A model generated the notes under the pieces. It was not told the origin of the DNA and did no database searches. It saw only the letters and a list, made by a program, of their open reading frames with translations. 8,279 nucleotides of DNA from Betaproteobacteria bacterium (GTDB taxonomy: Bacteria > Pseudomonadota > Gammaproteobacteria > Burkholderiales > SG8-41): NCBI GenBank assembly GCA_021300125.1, contig JAJTHX010000099.1:1-8279 (forward strand), in the 5' to 3' direction. Both the position numbers and the translations under genes were made by a program. Below are positions 6,279 through 8,279 of the stretch, piece by piece. Positions within the stretch are counted from its first letter, which is position 1. Each line of letters opens with the position of its first letter.

Positions 6279-7547
6279 TCAGGAGGCCCCTTCGTGGATG
6301 ATGCGCCAGTTGCCGCCCTCGCGCTGCCAATACTGGCGTTTGCGCATCTGGTTGCTGAGGTTGTTGCTGCTGTACTGCTGCTCGAAGGAGACCACGACCA
6401 AATCGTTGTTGCCGGGGTAGAGAAACATGCTGACCCGATCGACCTTGACCTTGATCCAGGTCTTGTTGGCGTTGACGCTGCGTTTCTGCTGTGACCATGC
6501 TGCAAGGTTCTGACGTCCTGCTGAGAACTGGCCCGAGTAGTGGCGGAGATAGCGGTCAGTGTCCAGGCTTTCCCAGTCGGACCGCCACTGCTCGAGTACC
6601 CGGCGCAGGTCGTCACGCGTGGACTGCGGCGCCTTCGCATCCACCCACTCCACCTTGGGCGAGATGATCACCGGCGTCAGCCCGACCTGGACATGCTTGC
6701 TCACCGCGACCAGGTCCTCGTTGGTGAGTGCCACGCAGCCGTCGCTCGCCCGCGGCGGGCGGCTGTAAGTGTCGAAGGGCACGCCGTGCAGCCAGATACC
6801 GTGTCCGCTACGGCCGAGGCGGCGGTCCCAGTCGTTGGGATAGTTCAGCGGGAAGGCGCCGTCGCCGTAGAGCGCGCTCTGGTTGCCGTAGGTCCTGACC
6901 AGATAGTCGCGCTGCAGGTTGCCGGTGACATGGTAGATGCCGAGCGGCGTTTTCTTGTCGCCCTCACGCAGCTTCTCGATGCCGTTGCGGCCGATGGTGG
7001 TGTAGTAGTCGGCGACATACCGTGGCCGGCCATTGTCGTTCGCGAACACGTAAAGCGTGTACTTCGAAGTGTCGACCACCAGCGCATATTTCTGCTCCGG
7101 CGCCATTTCCAGCAGGTAGCGCGGGACCTTCTGCAGCGGACGCTCATGCTGGTGGCGGATCAGCCGCGCGCGGGCTTCATCCTGGAGTTCGGCGATGCGC
7201 TCCGCCGGCGCCGCGGAGGCCTCGCCGATGCTCGATATCGGCCGTGCGCGCGCCATCAGCAGGTCGCCCTTGATGAGGTGGGCGAGGCGGAAATTCGGAT
7301 ATTGCTCGATCACGCGCTCGATCTCGGTCAATGCAATGTCGAACTGGGAGCCGGCGATCGCGAGCAGCGTCTGCGCGAGCATGGCTTCCGGAGCCACCGC
7401 GCCGCGCTTGCCGGGGGCGGGCGTGCCGTAGCCCCCGGTGAGTGAGGACAGCGGTCGGTTGCCCAGCGCGAGCGGGGTCGAGGAGGGCGTCAGCGCGGTG
7501 GCCAGCAGCGCCGTGACGACAGCGCAGCCGAGCAGCGGTTTTCTCAT
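6279..7547 (-). CDS. YafK-type L,D-transpeptidase-fold protein with C-terminal NTF2-like domain
   Basis: A 422-residue exported protein. Residues 1-20 (MRKPLLGCAVVTALLATALT) are a signal peptide or anchor. Residues about 57-100 look like a TPR pair (LAIAGSQFDIALTEIERVI, then FRLAHLIKGDLL). The YkuD domain covers about 153-298, with KKTPLGIYHVTG (198-209) and the catalytic residues His254 (WLHGVPF) and Cys271 in ASDGCVAL. The histidine usually found two positions before the Cys (SHGC) is Asp here, as I recall for YafK/COG3034-type members. Such enzymes act on meso-diaminopimelate peptides of peptidoglycan, either as crosslinking transpeptidases or, as with E. coli YafK (DpaA), releasing Braun lipoprotein. 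Which applies is unknown. An NTF2-like domain fills 308-422, ending GGNWRIIHEGAS. The start at 7547 is preferred over 7577 because it begins the signal peptide directly and forms an ATGA overlap with the restored upstream frame. Confidence 0.88.
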   Translation of the reverse strand: MRKPLLGCAVVTALLATALTPSSTPLALGNRPLSSLTGGYGTPAPGKRGAVAPEAMLAQTLLAIAGSQFDIALTEIERVIEQYPNFRLAHLIKGDLLMARARPISSIGEASAAPAERIAELQDEARARLIRHQHERPLQKVPRYLLEMAPEQKYALVVDTSKYTLYVFANDNGRPRYVADYYTTIGRNGIEKLREGDKKTPLGIYHVTGNLQRDYLVRTYGNQSALYGDGAFPLNYPNDWDRRLGRSGHGIWLHGVPFDTYSRPPRASDGCVALTNEDLVAVSKHVQVGLTPVIISPKVEWVDAKAPQSTRDDLRRVLEQWRSDWESLDTDRYLRHYSGQFSAGRQNLAAWSQQKRSVNANKTWIKVKVDRVSMFLYPGNNDLVVVSFEQQYSSNNLSNQMRKRQYWQREGGNWRIIHEGAS

Positions 7548-7590
7548 CCGCCGACGAGTTCCTGCTGGATCAGCCATCGGTCACCGACTT
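7544..7590 (-). other. Apparent one-base frameshift at the end of the TPR/NTF2 gene
   Basis: In the annotated frame the gene ends AAG TCG GTG ACC GAT GGC TGA. Stepping back one base after TCG (7587-7585) reads GGT GAC CGA TGG CTG ATC CAG, then CAG GAA, and stops at TGA 7546-7544. This encodes GDRWLIQQELVGG, closely parallel to GGNWRIIHEGAS at the end of the neighbouring NTF2-like domain. The restored stop overlaps the next start as ATGA. No slippery heptamer is visible, so loss of one G at 7583-7585, real or from sequencing, is the simplest explanation. Confidence 0.85.
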
Positions 7591-8279
7591 GATCAGGACC
7601 AGGGTTTTGCCCGCGGAAGCCTTGAAGGTGTTGGAACGGTAATGCTGGCGGAAGGTGACCGTCGCGGTATTCGCGTCCTTGAAGGTCACCTTCGGCGATT
7701 CGACATTAACCTCGATCTTGCGCGGCTTGGCGATGCGCTCGCGGCGCTCGGCTTCCCAGGACTTGCGCGATTCGCCGTCGGCCGGTTTGAAGGTCGGTGC
7801 GTACCGCGCAAGGTAACCTTCGACGTCGTTGCTGGACCATGCGCTGGCCCAGCGTTCGATTGCGCGCAGCACTGCAGCAGTTTCGTCCCCTGCGGCCGGT
7901 TTCGCCGGCCCCTTCGGAGTTTCCTTGGCCACCTCCTTGGGTGCTTCCTTGGACGCCGGCTTGGTGGTGTCCTTGGGCGGCGTGACCGCGGCCGCGGGTG
8001 CGGCGGGAGGGGCGGCAGGTGCCGGTTTCGCCGCGGGGGCTGCAGGTGCCGCGGGGGTTGCGACCGGTGCAGCGGGGGCGCTGGCGACTGCCGCTGGTGC
8101 CGGTTTAGGCGAGGTCGCCGCCGCGACACGGCCCGGCCGCTGCTGGTTCGAGAACAGGTCCTTGATCAGGTTGAGCTTGGTCTGCGCGCCCTGGTTGCCT
8201 TTGTCGAGCTGCAGCGCGCGATCATAGGCTTGGCTTGCCATCTTGGCGTAGATATCGCCAAGGTTCTCGTGCGCGGTGG
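7570..8279 (-). CDS. TPR protein with Ala/Pro/Lys linker and NTF2-like domain (5' end outside window; apparent frameshift near 3' end)
   Basis: The frame is open to the window edge, so the ATG at 8241 is internal and not the start. The first visible residues, TAHENLGDIYAK followed by MASQAYDRALQLDKGN, form a TPR unit. A low-complexity Ala/Pro/Lys linker of about 80 residues follows, then an NTF2-like domain of about 105 residues beginning ETAAVLRAIERWASAWSSNDVEGYL. The family is not assigned a function. The visible architecture resembles that of the next gene, which also pairs TPR-like and NTF2-like parts, suggesting that both act together in the envelope. The frame ends early at KTLVLIKSVTDG, lacking the last beta strand of the NTF2-like fold. 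The missing residues are present in the -1 frame, so the natural end is probably 7544 (see the frameshift entry). The export signal, if any, would be outside the window. Confidence 0.85.
   Translation of the reverse strand, partial: TAHENLGDIYAKMASQAYDRALQLDKGNQGAQTKLNLIKDLFSNQQRPGRVAAATSPKPAPAAVASAPAAPVATPAAPAAPAAKPAPAAPPAAPAAAVTPPKDTTKPASKEAPKEVAKETPKGPAKPAAGDETAAVLRAIERWASAWSSNDVEGYLARYAPTFKPADGESRKSWEAERRERIAKPRKIEVNVESPKVTFKDANTATVTFRQHYRSNTFKASAGKTLVLIKSVTDG
7891..8130 (-). repeat. Low-complexity coding stretch (Ala/Pro/Lys linker)
   Basis: About 80 codons are dominated by Ala and Pro, changing to a Lys/Glu/Pro-rich part (KEAPKEVAKETPKGPAKP) before the NTF2-like domain. The DNA is correspondingly repetitive, with many GC-rich triplets, but no exact unit is repeated in register. 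It is probably a flexible or cell-wall-spanning linker. Confidence 0.7.

Noticed and set aside
6256..6300. Internal promoter before ppiA on the minus strand
   Set aside because: CATATT resembles a -10 element, but the hexamer at the proper distance upstream is GC-rich and unlike a -35. The AT-rich patch alone is not enough to call one.
6540..7445. Long plus-strand frame opposite the L,D-transpeptidase gene
   Set aside because: The opposite strand encodes a clear YkuD domain with catalytic His and Cys; this frame shows no domain and no ribosome-binding site.
7570..7590. Programmed -1 ribosomal frameshifting at the end of the TPR/NTF2 gene
   Set aside because: No slippery heptamer is present at the shift point and no clear downstream stimulatory structure was seen, so a one-base loss or sequencing error is more likely.

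Overview
This GC-rich window (roughly 60-65% by eye) looks like the chromosome of a betaproteobacterium. The protein sequences resemble proteobacterial homologues throughout, and the order SPOR protein - cvpA - purF - (one extra gene) - metZ is a typical betaproteobacterial arrangement. I cannot name a genus. No mobile elements, CRISPR arrays, tRNA or rRNA genes were seen.

Rightward block (1-4377): the 3' end of a SPOR-domain cell-envelope protein, then cvpA and purF, tightly spaced as one operon, then a PaiB-type FMN-binding protein 7 bases after purF. A promoter-like sequence overlaps the stop codon of that gene and is followed by a 5' leader of about 150 nt before metZ, the O-succinylhomoserine sulfhydrylase of methionine synthesis. 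The leader contains a good match to a SAM-II riboswitch (about 3041-3121) with a large extra hairpin, and then a strong intrinsic terminator (3129-3163). The 3' half of the terminator hairpin is complementary to the aptamer's own ligand-binding loop. This gives a simple SAM-off transcription switch: without SAM the loop could sequester the terminator, and with SAM the terminator is free to form. The same terminator is the only visible end for the purF operon.

Leftward block (8279-4391, minus strand): a TPR protein with an Ala/Pro/Lys linker and an NTF2-like domain (5' end outside the window), a YafK-type L,D-transpeptidase-fold protein with its own C-terminal NTF2-like domain, a secreted cyclophilin (PpiA type), a cytoplasmic cyclophilin (PpiB type) and lpxH for lipid A synthesis. 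Spacings are short, so it is probably one envelope-related operon. It converges on metZ with only 13 bases between the stop codons.

The main observations are the riboswitch/terminator leader of metZ with its internal antiterminator, and an apparent one-base frameshift at about 7583-7585. The frameshift cuts off the last strand of the NTF2-like domain of the TPR protein. Reading in the -1 frame restores the expected ending and gives an ATGA stop/start overlap with the L,D-transpeptidase gene.
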